Source: Vulcaniibacterium thermophilum (GTDB lineage: Bacteria > Pseudomonadota > Gammaproteobacteria > Xanthomonadales > Xanthomonadaceae). From it: a stretch of 64,000 bases of DNA. Location of the stretch: assembly GCF_007923255.1 (NCBI RefSeq), contig NZ_VOHJ01000002.1, forward strand, positions 1 to 64,000, written 5' to 3'. A model generated the notes under the pieces. That model saw only the letters and a list, made by a program, of their open reading frames with translations, had not been told where the DNA came from and ran no database searches. The translations under genes and the position numbers were made by a program. This document shows positions 45,048-56,668 of this stretch, one piece after another; the first letter of the stretch is position 1, and each line of letters opens with the position of its first letter.

Positions 45048-46903
45048 CCTTCGCTCCGTGCGCCCTGCGGGATGTCCAGTCCGTGCAGGGTCGCGTAGAT
45101 CCGCTCGGCGAGCGCGGCATTGACGCCTTCGACGCGGGCGATCTCCTCCACGCCCGCCGCCTTCAGGCCCGCCAGACCGCCGAAATGCCGCAACAGGTTA
45201 GCGCGCCGGCGCGGGCCGATTCCGGGAATGTCTTCCAGACGGCTGGTCGCGCGCGCCTTCTGCCGCTTGCCGCGGTGGCCGGTGATGGCGAAGCGGTGCG
45301 CTTCGTCACGCACCTGCTGGATCAACTGCAGGGCAAGCGACTCGGGGCCGGGCCGGACGGTGCGCCCGTCGGGCAGCAACAGTTCCTCCTCGCCGGCCTT
45401 GCGCGCGGGCCCCTTGGCGACGCCCACCAGTGCGATGCCCTGGACGCCGTAGCCCTCCAGCACCGCCCTCGCCTGCGCGACCTGGCCGGCGCCGCCGTCG
45501 ATCAGCAGCACGTCGGGCAGCACGCCGTTCTCCTCGACCGCGCGGCGGAAGCGTCGCTCGAGCGCCTGGTGCATCGCGGCGTAGTCGTCGCCGGGCGTGA
45601 TGCCGGTGATGTTGTAGCGGCGGTACTGGCCGCGAACGGGGCCGTCGGCGTCGAACACCACGCATGAGGCGACGGTGGCCTCGCCCATCGTGTGGCTGAT
45701 GTCGAAACATTCGATGCGCTGGGCGACGTCGGACAGTCCCAGCAGATCGCGCAGCGCTTCGGCGCGCGCGCGCTGCGCGGCGTGGCTGCCGCGCTCGGTG
45801 GCGAGCGCGATCTCGGCGTTGCGCCGCGCCAGGTCGACGTAGCCGGCGCGGTCGCCGCGCACGTTGCATTTGATCTGCACGCGCCGGCCGGCGGTGGCGG
45901 AGAACGCCTCTTCGAGCAGTTCGCGATCGGGGATGTCGCGATCGAGCACGATCTCGCGCGGCGGCGTCTGCCCGACGTAGTACTGGGAGACGAACGCCGC
46001 CAGCACTTCGGCCGGGTTGTCGCTGCCGTTGGTGCGCGGGAAGAACGCGCGCGTGCCGAGATTGCGGCCGTCGCGGAAGGCCAGCAGCATCACGCACGCC
46101 GCGGCGCCCTGCATCGCCACCGCGAGCGCATCGAGATTGGCGGCGCGGCCGTCGACGTACTGGCGCGCCTGCAGGGTGCGGATCGAACCGATCAGGTCGC
46201 GCAGGCGCGCGGCCTGTTCGAACTCGAGCTGTTCGGCGGCGCGCTCCATGGCGCGGCCGAGCTCGTCGGTGAGTTCGTCGCTGCGGCCGTCCAGCAGCAG
46301 GCACGCGCGGCGCACGCTCTCGGCGTACTCCGCAGGCCCGACCAGGCCCACGCACGGCGCCGTGCAGCGTCCGATCTGGTGCTGCAGACAGGGCCGCGAG
46401 CGGTTGCGGAACACGCTGTCCTCGCAACTGCGCAGCTTGAACAGCTTGTGCATCAGGTTGAGCGTCTCGCGCACCGCGGTGACGCTGGCGTAAGGCCCGA
46501 AGTAGCGTCCGGGAATCGCGCGCGGGCCACGGTGCATGGCGATGCGCGGCCATGCCTCGTTGGTCAGCAGCACGTACGGGTAGCTCTTGTCGTCGCGCAG
46601 CAGCACGTTGTAGCGCGGCTTGAGCGACTTGATCAGCTCGTTCTCCAGCAGCAGCGCCTCGGCCTCGGTGCGGGTGACCGTGACCTCCATCCGCGCGACC
46701 TGCGCCAGCATGGCCATGATGCGGGTGGGTTTGGGCGTGGCGTTGAAGTAGCTGGCGACGCGGTTCTTCAGCGCGCTCGCCTTGCCGACGTAGAGCACGC
46801 TGCCGTCGGCGGCGATCATGCGGTACACGCCCGGCGCGGTGCTGAGCGTGCGCACGAACGCCTTGCCGTCGAACGGCGGTTCGGCAGGCGGGGATTCGCT
46901 CAT
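45044..46903 (-). CDS. uvrC: UvrABC system protein C
   Basis: A 619-residue nucleotide-excision-repair nuclease making both incisions around a lesion. Domains in order: GIY-YIG nuclease (about 18-100; GVYRM and VLYVGKA), UVR UvrB-binding motif (about 205-240), RNase H-like/EndoV-type nuclease domain (about 250-540; IDGGAGQ) and tandem helix-hairpin-helix (LEDIPGIGPRRRANLLRHFGG). The ATG at 46903 is preferred. An ATG at 46954 and a TTG at 46966 would add an unconserved Pro/Ala-rich N-terminus. It is translationally coupled to pgsA. Confidence 0.95.
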   Translation of the reverse strand: MSESPPAEPPFDGKAFVRTLSTAPGVYRMIAADGSVLYVGKASALKNRVASYFNATPKPTRIMAMLAQVARMEVTVTRTEAEALLLENELIKSLKPRYNVLLRDDKSYPYVLLTNEAWPRIAMHRGPRAIPGRYFGPYASVTAVRETLNLMHKLFKLRSCEDSVFRNRSRPCLQHQIGRCTAPCVGLVGPAEYAESVRRACLLLDGRSDELTDELGRAMERAAEQLEFEQAARLRDLIGSIRTLQARQYVDGRAANLDALAVAMQGAAACVMLLAFRDGRNLGTRAFFPRTNGSDNPAEVLAAFVSQYYVGQTPPREIVLDRDIPDRELLEEAFSATAGRRVQIKCNVRGDRAGYVDLARRNAEIALATERGSHAAQRARAEALRDLLGLSDVAQRIECFDISHTMGEATVASCVVFDADGPVRGQYRRYNITGITPGDDYAAMHQALERRFRRAVEENGVLPDVLLIDGGAGQVAQARAVLEGYGVQGIALVGVAKGPARKAGEEELLLPDGRTVRPGPESLALQLIQQVRDEAHRFAITGHRGKRQKARATSRLEDIPGIGPRRRANLLRHFGGLAGLKAAGVEEIARVEGVNAALAERIYATLHGLDIPQGARSEG

Positions 46904-47049
46904 GCGCGCGGCCTCGGGCGGCGGCGCGGAAGGACCGGTCGGTGCATCGGGCATATCGCGCGTCAATGGCGGCGATTATGCGTCAGCGCAAGGGGACGGC
47001 CGTTCAGGTTCGATGCCGGCGCCGGATCGCGCGGGCACGCGCGGCGCGT

Positions 47050-47541
47050 TCAGACGAAGCGGCCGTCGAGCTCGCGCTGGAGGCGCCGCACGACGCCGTC
47101 GGCGGCGCGGTCCAGCAGGCCCCAGACGTGTTCGAAGTCGCGCAGTTCGCCGGTGTAGGGATCGGGCACTTCGCCGTCGGGCTCGACGCCGGCCCAGTCG
47201 AGCAGCAACGCGCTCTGCGCGCGCGCGTCGGCGGGCGTGCGGGCGCGCACCGCGCGCAGGTTGGACTTGTCGGCGCACAGCAGCCAGTCGAAGTTGCGGT
47301 AGTCCTGCGGCCAGAGCTGGCGGCCGCGCAGGCCGCTGATGTCCACGCCGTGGCGGGCGGCGGTGGCGATCGCGCGCGGGTCCGGCGGATCGCCGACGTG
47401 CCAGTGGCCGGTGCCCACCGAGTCGACCTTGACCCGCCCTGCCAGCGGCGAGGCCTCGATGCGGGCGCGGATGACGCCCTCGGCCATCGGCGAGCGGCAG
47501 ATGTTGCCCAGGCAGACGATCAACAGTCGCATGTCAGGCAT
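47050..47541 (-). CDS. Low-molecular-weight protein-tyrosine phosphatase
   Basis: A 163-residue phosphatase with the CX5R signature CLGNICRS (Cys10 to Arg16) and the late VPDPYTGE loop holding the general acid Asp. Bacterial relatives such as Wzb act on tyrosine kinases of polysaccharide export, but no Wzc-like kinase is nearby, so the target is unknown. The ATG at 47541 has a gaggaa ribosome site; Met4 (47532) is an alternative. It follows kdsB by 1 nt. Confidence 0.9.
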   Translation of the reverse strand: MPDMRLLIVCLGNICRSPMAEGVIRARIEASPLAGRVKVDSVGTGHWHVGDPPDPRAIATAARHGVDISGLRGRQLWPQDYRNFDWLLCADKSNLRAVRARTPADARAQSALLLDWAGVEPDGEVPDPYTGELRDFEHVWGLLDRAADGVVRRLQRELDGRFV

Positions 47542-47542
47542 G

Positions 47543-48307
<765 letters not shown>

Positions 48308-48363
48308 GGGCGGCGGTCGGGCTGCGGAGGGCCCGCGAGTGTCGGGCAAACCGGCCGCCGCCG

Positions 48364-49386
48364 TCACCTGCCCGCAGCGGAGGCGCTGCGCTCGACCTCG
48401 CGCAGCCGGCCCAGCAGGGCGACCCAGAACGCTTCCGGCAACACCGCCCGCACCGGCACGCTGTAGAACGGACGGTGGCCGGCGAACGCCGCGCATTTCA
48501 CCGCGTCCTTCTCCGTCATCAGCACCGGCAGCGGACTGCCGAAGGCGAGGTCGTCGGCGACGAAGGCGTGATGATCGGGAAACGCGTGCGGCACGATCGC
48601 GATGCCGAACCCGCGCAGCAGCGCGAAGAAGCGGTCCGGATCGCCGATCCCGGCCACGGCGTGCACCCGCTGCCCGGCGAAATCGGCCAGCGCGCGCGCA
48701 CGCCCGCCCTGCACCGGCAACGCCTGATCGGCGATCAGCCGCAGCGGCCACACGCCGAAGCCGGCCTGCGCGCTGGCGTCGGCGCCGAGGTTCAGGACGC
48801 GGAAGTCGCAGCGTTCGGCGCGCTCCACCGGCTCGCGCAGGGGCCCGGCGGGCAACAGGCGGCCGTTGCCGTAGCGGCGGCGCGCGTCGACCACCTCGAT
48901 CTCGATGTCGCGCGCGAGGCGGTAGTGCTGCAGACCGTCGTCGCACACCACCACGTCGCAGCCGGCCTGGCGCAGGGCGACGGCGGCGGCGGCGCGGTCG
49001 CGATCGACGCGCACGGGCGCGCCGGTGCGTCGCGCGATCAGCAGCGGCTCGTCGCCCACTTCCGCAGGGACGCTTTCGCGCTCCACCCAGCGCGGTTGCG
49101 CATCGACGGTGCGGCCGTAGCCGCGCGTGGCCACGCCCGGCGACCAGCCTTCCGCGCGCAGCCGCTCGACCACGGCGATGGTGAGCGGCGTCTTGCCGGT
49201 CCCGCCGGCGACCACGTTGCCGATCACCACCACCGGCACGCCCGGATGCCGCGCGCGCAGCAGACCGCGCGCGTACAGGGCGCGACGCAGCGCGGCCAGG
49301 CCGCCGTACGCCCCGGCGAGCGCACGGGCCGTCACCGGCACCGGCCCGGGCTGGTACCAGTAGTCGGGCGGACGCGCGTCCTTCAC
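48364..49386 (-). CDS. lpxK: Tetraacyldisaccharide 4'-kinase
   Basis: A 340-residue inner-membrane-associated kinase that phosphorylates the lipid A precursor disaccharide at the 4' position. An N-terminal hydrophobic/amphipathic part is followed by the P-loop [10 protein letters not shown] at about 58-67 and the TRGYGR and DDGLQHYRL segments. The start is GTG at 49386, overlapping the msbA stop by 4 nt; the N-terminus contains the [11 protein letters not shown] typical of LpxK. Confidence 0.95.
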   Translation of the reverse strand: MKDARPPDYWYQPGPVPVTARALAGAYGGLAALRRALYARGLLRARHPGVPVVVIGNVVAGGTGKTPLTIAVVERLRAEGWSPGVATRGYGRTVDAQPRWVERESVPAEVGDEPLLIARRTGAPVRVDRDRAAAAVALRQAGCDVVVCDDGLQHYRLARDIEIEVVDARRRYGNGRLLPAGPLREPVERAERCDFRVLNLGADASAQAGFGVWPLRLIADQALPVQGGRARALADFAGQRVHAVAGIGDPDRFFALLRGFGIAIVPHAFPDHHAFVADDLAFGSPLPVLMTEKDAVKCAAFAGHRPFYSVPVRAVLPEAFWVALLGRLREVERSASAAGR

Positions 49387-51140
49387 GCGGTCTGGCTCTC
49401 CCGGAACTGCATGCGGTGCAGGTGCGCGTACAGCCCGCCCTGCGCGAGCAGTTCGGCGTGCGTGCCGCGCTCGACGATGCGGCCGGCATCCATCACCAGC
49501 ACCTGGTCGGCGTGCTCGATGGTCGACAGCCGGTGCGCGATGACCAGCGTGGTGCGGTCCGGCATGAGACGGTCGAGCGCGTCCTGCACCAGCCGCTCGG
49601 ATTCGGTGTCGAGCGCCGCGGTGGCCTCGTCCAGGATCAGGATCGGCGCGTCCTTGAGCATCGCGCGCGCGATCGCGATGCGCTGGCGCTGGCCGCCGGA
49701 GAGCCGGCCGCCGCGCGCGCCGACCGGGCTGTGCACGCCGTCGGGCAGTTTCTCCACGAACTCCATCGCGTTGGCGCCGCGCACCGCGCGCTCCAGCGCG
49801 GCCGCGTCGACGTTCTGCATCTGGCCGTAGGCGACGTTGTCGGCGATGCTGCCGTCGAACAGCATCACCTGCTGCCCCACCAGCGCGATCTGCCGCCGCA
49901 GGTCCGCCAGCCGGTAGTCGCGCAGCGGATGGCCGTCGAGCAGGATCTCGCCCGACTCGGGCTCGTAGAAGCGCGGGATCAGCTTGATCAGGGTCGATTT
50001 GCCGCTGCCGGAGCGGCCGACGATGGCCGTCACCGTGCCGGGCCGCGCCACGAAGCTCACGTCCTCCAGCGCCGGCGTCGACTGGCCGGGATAGCGCGCA
50101 CTGACGTGGCGGAATTCGATCTCGCCGCGCGCGCGCGCGAGCGTGCGGGTGCCTTCGTCGCGCTCGTCCTGGGCGTCCAGCACCACGAACAGGCGCTCCG
50201 CCGAGGCCACCCCCTTCTGCAGCATGTTCTGCACCGTGGTGAGCTGCTTCAGCGCCGGGATGATCGCCATCATCGAGGTCATCAACTGGACGAAGTTGCC
50301 GGCCGACAGGCGCCCGGCCATCGCCTCGCGCGCGGCGACCCACAGCAGCACCGCCAGCCCGATCGCGCCCATCACCTGCACCAGCGCCGAGGAGATGCTG
50401 CGCGTGGCCTCGACCTTCAGCGCCAGCCGCAGATGGGTGTCGGCCTGGGCGCGGTAGCGCATCATCTCGGCGTCCTGCGCGCCGTACACCTTCACTTCCT
50501 GATGGCTGCTCAGCGCCTGGTCGGCGTGCTGCAGCAGTTGCGCGCCGCTTTCCTGGATGCGGTGGGTGATCCGCCGGTAGCGCTTGCCGACCCGGTCCAT
50601 CACCCAGGCCAGCGGCGGCGCCAGCAGCAGGATCGACAGCGTCACCTGCCAACTGATCCACAGCATCACCGCCAGCATCGCCACGACCTGCATCGACTGC
50701 TGCAGCATCACCTTCGCCGCGTCCACCGCGGCCTGCGCGACCTGGTCGCTGTCGGAGCCGAGGCGGATCAGCATCTGCGAGACCGGCTCGCGGTCGAAGT
50801 ACGCGCCGGGCATGCGCAGCAGCTTCGACAGCACCGCGACCCGCTGGTCGCGCGCGATGCTGCGGCCCGCGCGCGCCATGCTGGTGTCGGTGAGGTAGCC
50901 GGCGATGCCGCGCACGAGGAACAGGCCGACGATCGCCAGCGGCAGCCACACCCCCACGCGCGGATCGCGCTCGACGAAGGTGCCGTCGACGATCGGTCCC
51001 ATGAGGTAGGTGAACGCGCCGCCGGCCGCCGCCTCGATCAGCATGCCGAGCAGCGCCAGCGCGAGGAACGCGCGGTACGGCCGCGCGAAGCCGAGCACGC
51101 GGCGGTACGTCCGCCAGGGCGAGCCGCTTGCGGTCGTCAC
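49383..51140 (-). CDS. msbA: Lipid A export ATP-binding/permease protein
   Basis: A 585-residue ABC half-transporter that flips lipid A-core across the inner membrane. Six TM helices (about 20-320) precede the nucleotide-binding domain with Walker [11 protein letters not shown], signature LSGGQRQR, Walker [13 protein letters not shown] and the AHRLST H-loop. The start is GTG at 51140, overlapping exbD by 4 nt. It is tightly linked to lpxK, as in many gammaproteobacteria. Confidence 0.95.
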   Translation of the reverse strand: MTTASGSPWRTYRRVLGFARPYRAFLALALLGMLIEAAAGGAFTYLMGPIVDGTFVERDPRVGVWLPLAIVGLFLVRGIAGYLTDTSMARAGRSIARDQRVAVLSKLLRMPGAYFDREPVSQMLIRLGSDSDQVAQAAVDAAKVMLQQSMQVVAMLAVMLWISWQVTLSILLLAPPLAWVMDRVGKRYRRITHRIQESGAQLLQHADQALSSHQEVKVYGAQDAEMMRYRAQADTHLRLALKVEATRSISSALVQVMGAIGLAVLLWVAAREAMAGRLSAGNFVQLMTSMMAIIPALKQLTTVQNMLQKGVASAERLFVVLDAQDERDEGTRTLARARGEIEFRHVSARYPGQSTPALEDVSFVARPGTVTAIVGRSGSGKSTLIKLIPRFYEPESGEILLDGHPLRDYRLADLRRQIALVGQQVMLFDGSIADNVAYGQMQNVDAAALERAVRGANAMEFVEKLPDGVHSPVGARGGRLSGGQRQRIAIARAMLKDAPILILDEATAALDTESERLVQDALDRLMPDRTTLVIAHRLSTIEHADQVLVMDAGRIVERGTHAELLAQGGLYAHLHRMQFRESQTA

Positions 51141-51574
51141 GGCGCGCTGCCGCCTGTGCGGACGTCGGGGGCGGTGGCGATCAGCACCCGCCGGAAACCG
51201 AGCTGGCCGAGCGCGTCGTAGGCGGTGACGACCGCCTGGTGCGGCGTGCGCGCGTCGGCGCGCAGCAGCACGGGACGATCGCGGTCGCTGCCGGCGACTT
51301 CGGCGAGCGTCGCCTTCAGCGACTCGGTGTCGCTGCGCAGGACCTCGCGATCCTCGACGAAGTAGTCGCCGTTCGCATTGACCAGCACGCTGAGCGCGCG
51401 CGTGTTCGCCGGCGCCGGCTCGCCGGTGGCGCGCGGCAGCTCCAGGCGCAGGATCGAGCGCGCATCGAACGTGGTGGTGATCACGAAGAAGATGATCAGC
51501 ACCAGGATCACGTCGATCAGCGGGACCAGGTTGATCTCCGGCTCGTCGTCGCCGCGGTGGTCGCGGATGCGCAT
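51137..51574 (-). CDS. exbD: ExbD/TolR-family biopolymer transport protein
   Basis: A 145-residue protein with a short cytosolic N-terminus, a single TM helix (about 16-37) and a periplasmic domain. The TM helix carries the proton-path Asp in [15 protein letters not shown]. It pairs with the ExbB-like channel encoded just upstream (3-nt gap). The ExbB-ExbD pair beside msbA is not next to a tonB gene, so its energised partner is uncertain. Confidence 0.92.
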   Translation of the reverse strand: MRIRDHRGDDEPEINLVPLIDVILVLIIFFVITTTFDARSILRLELPRATGEPAPANTRALSVLVNANGDYFVEDREVLRSDTESLKATLAEVAGSDRDRPVLLRADARTPHQAVVTAYDALGQLGFRRVLIATAPDVRTGGSAP

Positions 51575-51577
51575 GGG

Positions 51578-52228
51578 TTACTCGAGCACCGGCTGCGGCT
51601 GCGGGACCGGACGCGCCACCGGGCGCTGCACCGGGTCGAGCACGTCGAGAAGCTGGATCGCCTCGTGCTCCATGTCGACGATGTAACCGGCGATGCGGCC
51701 GCGCAGCCAGCGGTGCGCCATCAGCGCCGGCACGGCGACGATCATGCCGGTCGCGGTGCACACCAGCGCCTTGCCGATACCGCCGGCGAGCTGGTTCACG
51801 TCGCCCACGCCGTGATCGAGGATGCCGAGGAACATGTCGATCATGCCGACCACGGTGCCGAACAGGCCGAGCAGCGGACCGGCGGCGGCGATCGTGCCGA
51901 GCGCGTTGAGGAAGCGCTCCATGCGGTGCACCAGGTGGCGGCCGGTGTCCTCGATGCGCTCGCGGATCACCTCGCGCGGGCGGTTGCGCACGTCGAGCGC
52001 GGCCGCCAGCAATGCGCCGAGCGGCGAGGTCGCGCGCAGGGATTCGATATGGGCCGGATCGAGCCGGCCGGTGCCGGCCCAGGCGCGCACCTCGCGGCCG
52101 AGGTTGGGCGGCAGCACGGCCACGCGCCGCAACGTCCAGGCGCGTTCGACGATGATCGCCAGCGCCGCGACCGCCAGCAGCAGCAGCGGGATCATCGGCC
52201 AACCGCCCGCCTTCACGAGTTCAAGCAC
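51578..52228 (-). CDS. exbB: ExbB/TolQ/MotA proton-channel family protein
   Basis: A 216-residue inner-membrane protein with three hydrophobic segments (about 10-30, 110-135, 150-175) and the family motif GLFGTVVGMIDMF, followed by GIGKALVCTATGMIVAVPALMAH. It would form the proton-driven motor with the ExbD-like protein. It starts 120 nt downstream of comEC, a gap that probably holds its promoter. Confidence 0.93.
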   Translation of the reverse strand: MLELVKAGGWPMIPLLLLAVAALAIIVERAWTLRRVAVLPPNLGREVRAWAGTGRLDPAHIESLRATSPLGALLAAALDVRNRPREVIRERIEDTGRHLVHRMERFLNALGTIAAAGPLLGLFGTVVGMIDMFLGILDHGVGDVNQLAGGIGKALVCTATGMIVAVPALMAHRWLRGRIAGYIVDMEHEAIQLLDVLDPVQRPVARPVPQPQPVLE

Positions 52229-52348
52229 TGCAACCTCCGGCCCGGCCTTACAGAGTCGGCCGATAGGATAGCCCAGCGTCCGCGCCCCACCCGTTCCGCC
52301 GGCGCACCGGCCCGGGCGCGACGTGTTCAGCGTACGCGACGCACGCGA

Positions 52349-54697
52349 TCACGATTCCGGGGACGTTGGCGCCGCCCCGTCCGGCCGATCCGCCCGCCGC
52401 GCCGCGTCCCACCACCTCGGCGCGTGCCGCCGCTCGCCGGTCGCCGCCACGCCGTCGGCACCGACGCGCACGCGCACCGCACCTTCCCGCGCGGTATCCC
52501 ACGTCGCCGCTCCGGTCGCGCGCCAGCGGGCGACGACGTCCGGCCGCGGATGGCGGAAGCGGTTGCCGAACCCGGTGGAGAGCAGCGCGAGCCGCGGCCG
52601 CACTGCGGCCACGAACGCCGGATCCGACGAGCCCGCGCTGCCGTGGTGCGGGACCAGCGCCACGTCGGCGCGCAGCGGTGCGCCCGCGCGCACGAGCGTG
52701 CGCTCGACCACATCGCCGATGTCGCCGGTCAGCAGCGCGCTGCCGTGGCGCCCGTCGATGCGCAGCACGCAACTGGACTCGTTGCGCAGGTACGGGAACG
52801 ACGCGGGCGGATGCAGCACGCGGAAACGCACGCCGTCCCAGGTCCAGGCGTCGCCCGCGCGGCACGGGCGGGCGGCGTCGATACCGGCGCCGTCCGGCGC
52901 GCTCACCGCGGGCGCTGCGAACGCGCGCCGGACCGCGGGCCAGCCGCCGGCGTGGTCGTTGTCGGCGTGGCTGACCATCGCCAGGTCGAGCCGCCGCACG
53001 CCGAGCCCGCGCAGCGCGGGCACCACCGCGCGCTCGCCGGCATCGAAGCCGTCCTCGACCGCCGGGCCCATGTCGTACAGCAGCGTGTGGCCGGCGGTGC
53101 GGACGAGCACGGACAGCCCCTGCCCGACGTCGATCGCGACCACGTCGAACTCGCCTTGGGCGGGGAGCCGGCGGTCCGGCCACAGCAGCGGCAACCAGAG
53201 CAGGGTCGCCAGCACCTTGCCCGGCGTGCCGCGCGGCAGCAGCCACCAGAACGCCGCCAGCATCGCCAGCGGCAGCGCGAACGCGCGCGGCTCCGGCAGC
53301 CACCACACCGACAGCGGCGAGGCCGCGAGGCGCTCGAACAGCGGCCAGGACAGCTCGAAGCACCCTACCGCCGCCTGCCACGCCCAGGCGCCGAGCCCGG
53401 CGTGGATCGACTCCAGCCCCAACCCGAGCAGCGACAACGGCACCACGACCAGGCTCCACCACGGCACCGCGACGAGATTGGCGAACGGGCCCGCCAGCGA
53501 CGCCTGCCCGAACAGCATGGCCGTCAGCGGCAACAGGCCCAGCGTCGCCACGCCCTGCGCCGACAGGAAGCCGCGCACCGGCGACTGCACGCCGGGCAGG
53601 CACCACAACAGCCAGGCGACCCCGAGAAAACTGAGCCAGAAGCCGGCGCCCAGCACCGCAAGCGGATCGGCCAGCAGCACGGCGATTGCCGCCAGCGCCA
53701 GCGTCTGCGACGCCGGCACCGCGCGCCGCGCCAGCCGCGCCGCGGCCACCACCGCGATCATCAGCAGCGTGCGCACGGTCGGCAGCGCGAAGCCTGCGAC
53801 CGCGGCGTACGACAGGGCACCGCATGCAGCGCCGACGGCGGCCGCGATGGGCCGCCGCAGCCGGCGGCCCAGCGCGGGCCACGCCCACCAGACGCCGCGC
53901 ACCGCCAGCGCGAACAGCCCCGCCACCAGCCCCACGTGGAAGCCGGAAATGGCGATCAGGTGGGTGAGGCCGTTGGCGCGCAGGACATCCCAGTCCTCGT
54001 CCGCGAGCGCGCGGGTATCGCCCAGCGCGAGCGCCTGCACGAAACGGCCGCGGCCTTCCGGCAGCGCGGCATCGATGCGCGCGGACATCGCATCGCGCCA
54101 GCCCTGCAGCCCCTGCGCCGGTTGCAGGCGCCGCGCCCGGTCGGGCCGACGCACATAGCCGGTGGCGGCGATGCGCTGGGCCGCGGCGTGCTTCTCGGAG
54201 TCGACGCCGCCGGGGTTGCGCAGGCCGCGGGGTGCGCGCACGCGCGCGTGCAGCGTCCAGCGCTCGCCCGCCCGCACGGCGGGCGCCGGTCCGTCATGGC
54301 CGTCGTACCACGACAGCCGCAGCACGCGGCCGCGCAGCGGCGGCGGCTGGTCGTCGGCGTCGTCCACCTCGAACACGAACCGCACGCGGCGCGCCTCGCG
54401 AACCGGCAATTCCACGACCGTGCCGCGCAGGGCGAGCTCACGGCGCTCCCAGTCGTGCGGGAGCTGCTGCGAAAGCGCGTGCGCGCCGTGCAGCGCGGCC
54501 CACCCCAGCCCGAGCAGCAGCGCGCCGGCGACGCGCGGCGCGCCGTGGCGGCGCAGCAGCGCGATGGCGACCGCGAGCGCCAGCAGCGCCATCCACGGCG
54601 GCGGCAGGCGCGGCAGCAGCATGCAGGCGGTCGTGCCCGCCAGCAGCGCGGCGGCGGTGGCCGGTCCGATCAGCGGCGTCCCTGCCGCCCCCTGCAT
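52349..54697 (-). CDS. DNA internalization competence protein ComEC/Rec2
   Basis: A 782-residue polytopic membrane protein that would translocate single-stranded DNA across the inner membrane in natural transformation. The N-terminal DUF4131/OB region (about 30-190) is followed by the multi-TM Competence domain (about 205-490; NGLTHLIAISGFHVGL). A C-terminal metallo-beta-lactamase-like domain (about 520-760) has the SHADNDHAGG metal motif. Domain content is complete, suggesting a functional gene, but no other competence gene is in the window. Confidence 0.93.
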   Translation of the reverse strand: MQGAAGTPLIGPATAAALLAGTTACMLLPRLPPPWMALLALAVAIALLRRHGAPRVAGALLLGLGWAALHGAHALSQQLPHDWERRELALRGTVVELPVREARRVRFVFEVDDADDQPPPLRGRVLRLSWYDGHDGPAPAVRAGERWTLHARVRAPRGLRNPGGVDSEKHAAAQRIAATGYVRRPDRARRLQPAQGLQGWRDAMSARIDAALPEGRGRFVQALALGDTRALADEDWDVLRANGLTHLIAISGFHVGLVAGLFALAVRGVWWAWPALGRRLRRPIAAAVGAACGALSYAAVAGFALPTVRTLLMIAVVAAARLARRAVPASQTLALAAIAVLLADPLAVLGAGFWLSFLGVAWLLWCLPGVQSPVRGFLSAQGVATLGLLPLTAMLFGQASLAGPFANLVAVPWWSLVVVPLSLLGLGLESIHAGLGAWAWQAAVGCFELSWPLFERLAASPLSVWWLPEPRAFALPLAMLAAFWWLLPRGTPGKVLATLLWLPLLWPDRRLPAQGEFDVVAIDVGQGLSVLVRTAGHTLLYDMGPAVEDGFDAGERAVVPALRGLGVRRLDLAMVSHADNDHAGGWPAVRRAFAAPAVSAPDGAGIDAARPCRAGDAWTWDGVRFRVLHPPASFPYLRNESSCVLRIDGRHGSALLTGDIGDVVERTLVRAGAPLRADVALVPHHGSAGSSDPAFVAAVRPRLALLSTGFGNRFRHPRPDVVARWRATGAATWDTAREGAVRVRVGADGVAATGERRHAPRWWDAARRADRPDGAAPTSPES

Positions 54698-54703
54698 CGC
54701 CGG

Positions 54704-55408
54704 TTACACCTCGTCGGGCGCGAGCGGGCGCAGTCGCCCCTCGTGCAGCTCGAGCACGCGATCGAGCCGACGCGCGAGCCGCCGGTCGTGGGTGACCATC
54801 ACCAGGCTCGTCCCATGATCCCGGTTGAGCGCGAGCATCAGCTCGAACACGGTGGCCGCGGTGCGCTCGTCGAGATTGCCGGTCGGCTCGTCGCCCAGCA
54901 CGCAGGCCGGGCGGTTGACCAGCGCGCGCGCCACCGCCGCGCGCTGGCGCTCGCCGCCGGACAGCTCGCCGGGCTTGTGATCGAGCCGATGACCGAGCCC
55001 GACCGCCTCCAGCAGCGCCACCGCGCGCGTGCGCGCCTCGGCCTGCGGGGTGCCGGTCAGCAGCACCGGCAGCATCACGTTCTCCAGCGCGGTGAACTCC
55101 GGCAGCAGGTGGTGGAACTGGTAGACGAAGCCGAGCGCGCGGTTGCGCAGCAGGCCGCGCTCGGCGTCCGACAGCGCGCTCATCTTCTGCCCGGCGACGA
55201 ACACCTCGCCCTCGGTGGGCGTGTCCAAACCGCCCAGCAGATGCAGCAGCGTGCTCTTGCCCACGCCCGAAGCGCCGACGATCGCCACCGTCTCGCCTGC
55301 CGCCACCGCGAACTCCAGCCCGGCGAACACCGGCGTGCGCAGCCGGCCTTCGGCGTAGGTCTTGCCCAGGCGTTCGCAGCGGATCACCGCGGCCGTCGTC
55401 TCATTCAT
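54704..55408 (-). CDS. lolD: Lipoprotein-releasing ABC transporter, ATP-binding protein
   Basis: A 234-residue ATPase powering extraction of outer-membrane lipoproteins from the inner membrane. Walker A is [10 protein letters not shown], the signature LSGGERQR and Walker [12 protein letters not shown]. The LolD motif region is around [16 protein letters not shown]. It overlaps the upstream LolC/E gene by 8 nt and ends 6 nt before comEC. Confidence 0.96.
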   Translation of the reverse strand: MNETTAAVIRCERLGKTYAEGRLRTPVFAGLEFAVAAGETVAIVGASGVGKSTLLHLLGGLDTPTEGEVFVAGQKMSALSDAERGLLRNRALGFVYQFHHLLPEFTALENVMLPVLLTGTPQAEARTRAVALLEAVGLGHRLDHKPGELSGGERQRAAVARALVNRPACVLGDEPTGNLDERTAATVFELMLALNRDHGTSLVMVTHDRRLARRLDRVLELHEGRLRPLAPDEV

Positions 55409-56645
55409 AGCGCAGCGCCTCCGCCGGCGCGGTACGCGAGGCGCGCCAGGCCGGATACATGGTGGCGACGAACGCCATCCCCAGCGCCACCGCGGCGGTG
55501 GCGATCACATCGGCGGCCTGCAGCTCGGTCGGCAGGCCGGTGATGTAGTACACGTCCTCGGGCAGCAACTGCACGCCGAGCACGCGCTCGATCAGCCCGA
55601 GGATGCGTTCGAGGTTGAGCGTGAGCAGGATGCCGCCGACCACGCCGAGCCCGGTGCCGATCAGGCCGATCAGCGTGCCCTGCACCACGAACACCTGCAT
55701 CACCCCGCGCGGGGTGAGCCCCAGCGTGCGCAGGATGGCGATGTCGGCCTGCTTGTCGGTGACCAGCATCACCTGCGAGTTGACCAGGTTGAATGCGCCC
55801 ATGCCGATGATGAAGGCGAGCAGGATCGCCATCACCGTCTTCTCCATCCGCAACGCGCGGAACAGGTTGGCGTTCTCGCTGGTCCAGTCGCTGACCCGAT
55901 GCGCGCCGCCGAGGTCGATCGCCAGGTCGCGCGCGACGTCGGCGGCCTGGTCCATGTCGTGCAGGCGCAGGCGCACGCCGGTGACGCCCTCGCCCATGCG
56001 CAGCACGCGCTGCAGGTCGGCCATGTGCACGATCGCCAGGCCCTTGTCGAACTCGTTGTAGCCGGCCTCGAAGATGCCGCTGACCACGAACCGCTTCAGC
56101 CGCGGCGACAGCCCCGCCGGCGTGCTGCGGAAATCGGACGTCGTCACCAGCACGCTGTCGCCCACCGAAACGCCCAGCCACAGCGCCAGCTCGCGGCCGA
56201 GCACGATGCGGTACGCGCCCGGCTGGAGGTCGTCGAGGCGGCCTTCGACCATCTTGTCGGCCAGCACCGACACCTTGCGCTCCTCGCCCGGCAGCACGCC
56301 GCGCACCAGCGCCGGCTGGTTGCGCGCGCCGGAGACCAGCGCCTCCTTCTCGACGTAGGGCGCGGCGCCGGCCACGCGCGGATCCTCCATCGCCATGCGC
56401 ACCGCCCGCGGCCAGTCCGCCAACGGCTCGCCGAACGCGCTCACCGTGGCGTGCGCGGCCATCTGCAGCATGCGGTCGCGGATCTCGCGCTGGAAGCCGC
56501 CCATCACCGCCATCGTCGTGATCAGGATGGCAACGCCCAGCGCGATGCCGACGATCGACGCCAGCGAAATGAAGGAAATGAAGCCGTTGCGGCGCTTGGC
56601 GCGCAAATAGCGCAGGCCGATGGCGACGGGAACCGGTGAGAACAT
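55401..56645 (-). CDS. Lipoprotein-releasing ABC transporter, membrane subunit (LolC/LolE family)
   Basis: A 414-residue permease with one N-terminal TM helix (about 25-50), a large periplasmic domain (about 50-270) and three C-terminal TM helices with the FtsX-like layout. The N-terminal [28 protein letters not shown] is typical. Only one such subunit is encoded next to lolD, so it may work as a homodimer (LolF-like) or pair with a distant paralogue; LolC versus LolE is not decided. It overlaps lolD by 8 nt. Confidence 0.9.
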   Translation of the reverse strand: MFSPVPVAIGLRYLRAKRRNGFISFISLASIVGIALGVAILITTMAVMGGFQREIRDRMLQMAAHATVSAFGEPLADWPRAVRMAMEDPRVAGAAPYVEKEALVSGARNQPALVRGVLPGEERKVSVLADKMVEGRLDDLQPGAYRIVLGRELALWLGVSVGDSVLVTTSDFRSTPAGLSPRLKRFVVSGIFEAGYNEFDKGLAIVHMADLQRVLRMGEGVTGVRLRLHDMDQAADVARDLAIDLGGAHRVSDWTSENANLFRALRMEKTVMAILLAFIIGMGAFNLVNSQVMLVTDKQADIAILRTLGLTPRGVMQVFVVQGTLIGLIGTGLGVVGGILLTLNLERILGLIERVLGVQLLPEDVYYITGLPTELQAADVIATAAVALGMAFVATMYPAWRASRTAPAEALRYE

Positions 56646-56668
56646 GGCGGTCGTCTGCGAAAGGTCCG

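Noticed and set aside
51128-55543. Very long plus-strand open frame (about 1470 codons) opposite comEC, exbB, exbD and lolD
   Set aside because: It is composed almost wholly of Arg, Gln, His, Ala and Gly, has no recognisable domain, and lies antisense to strongly conserved genes; typical of GC-rich shadow frames.
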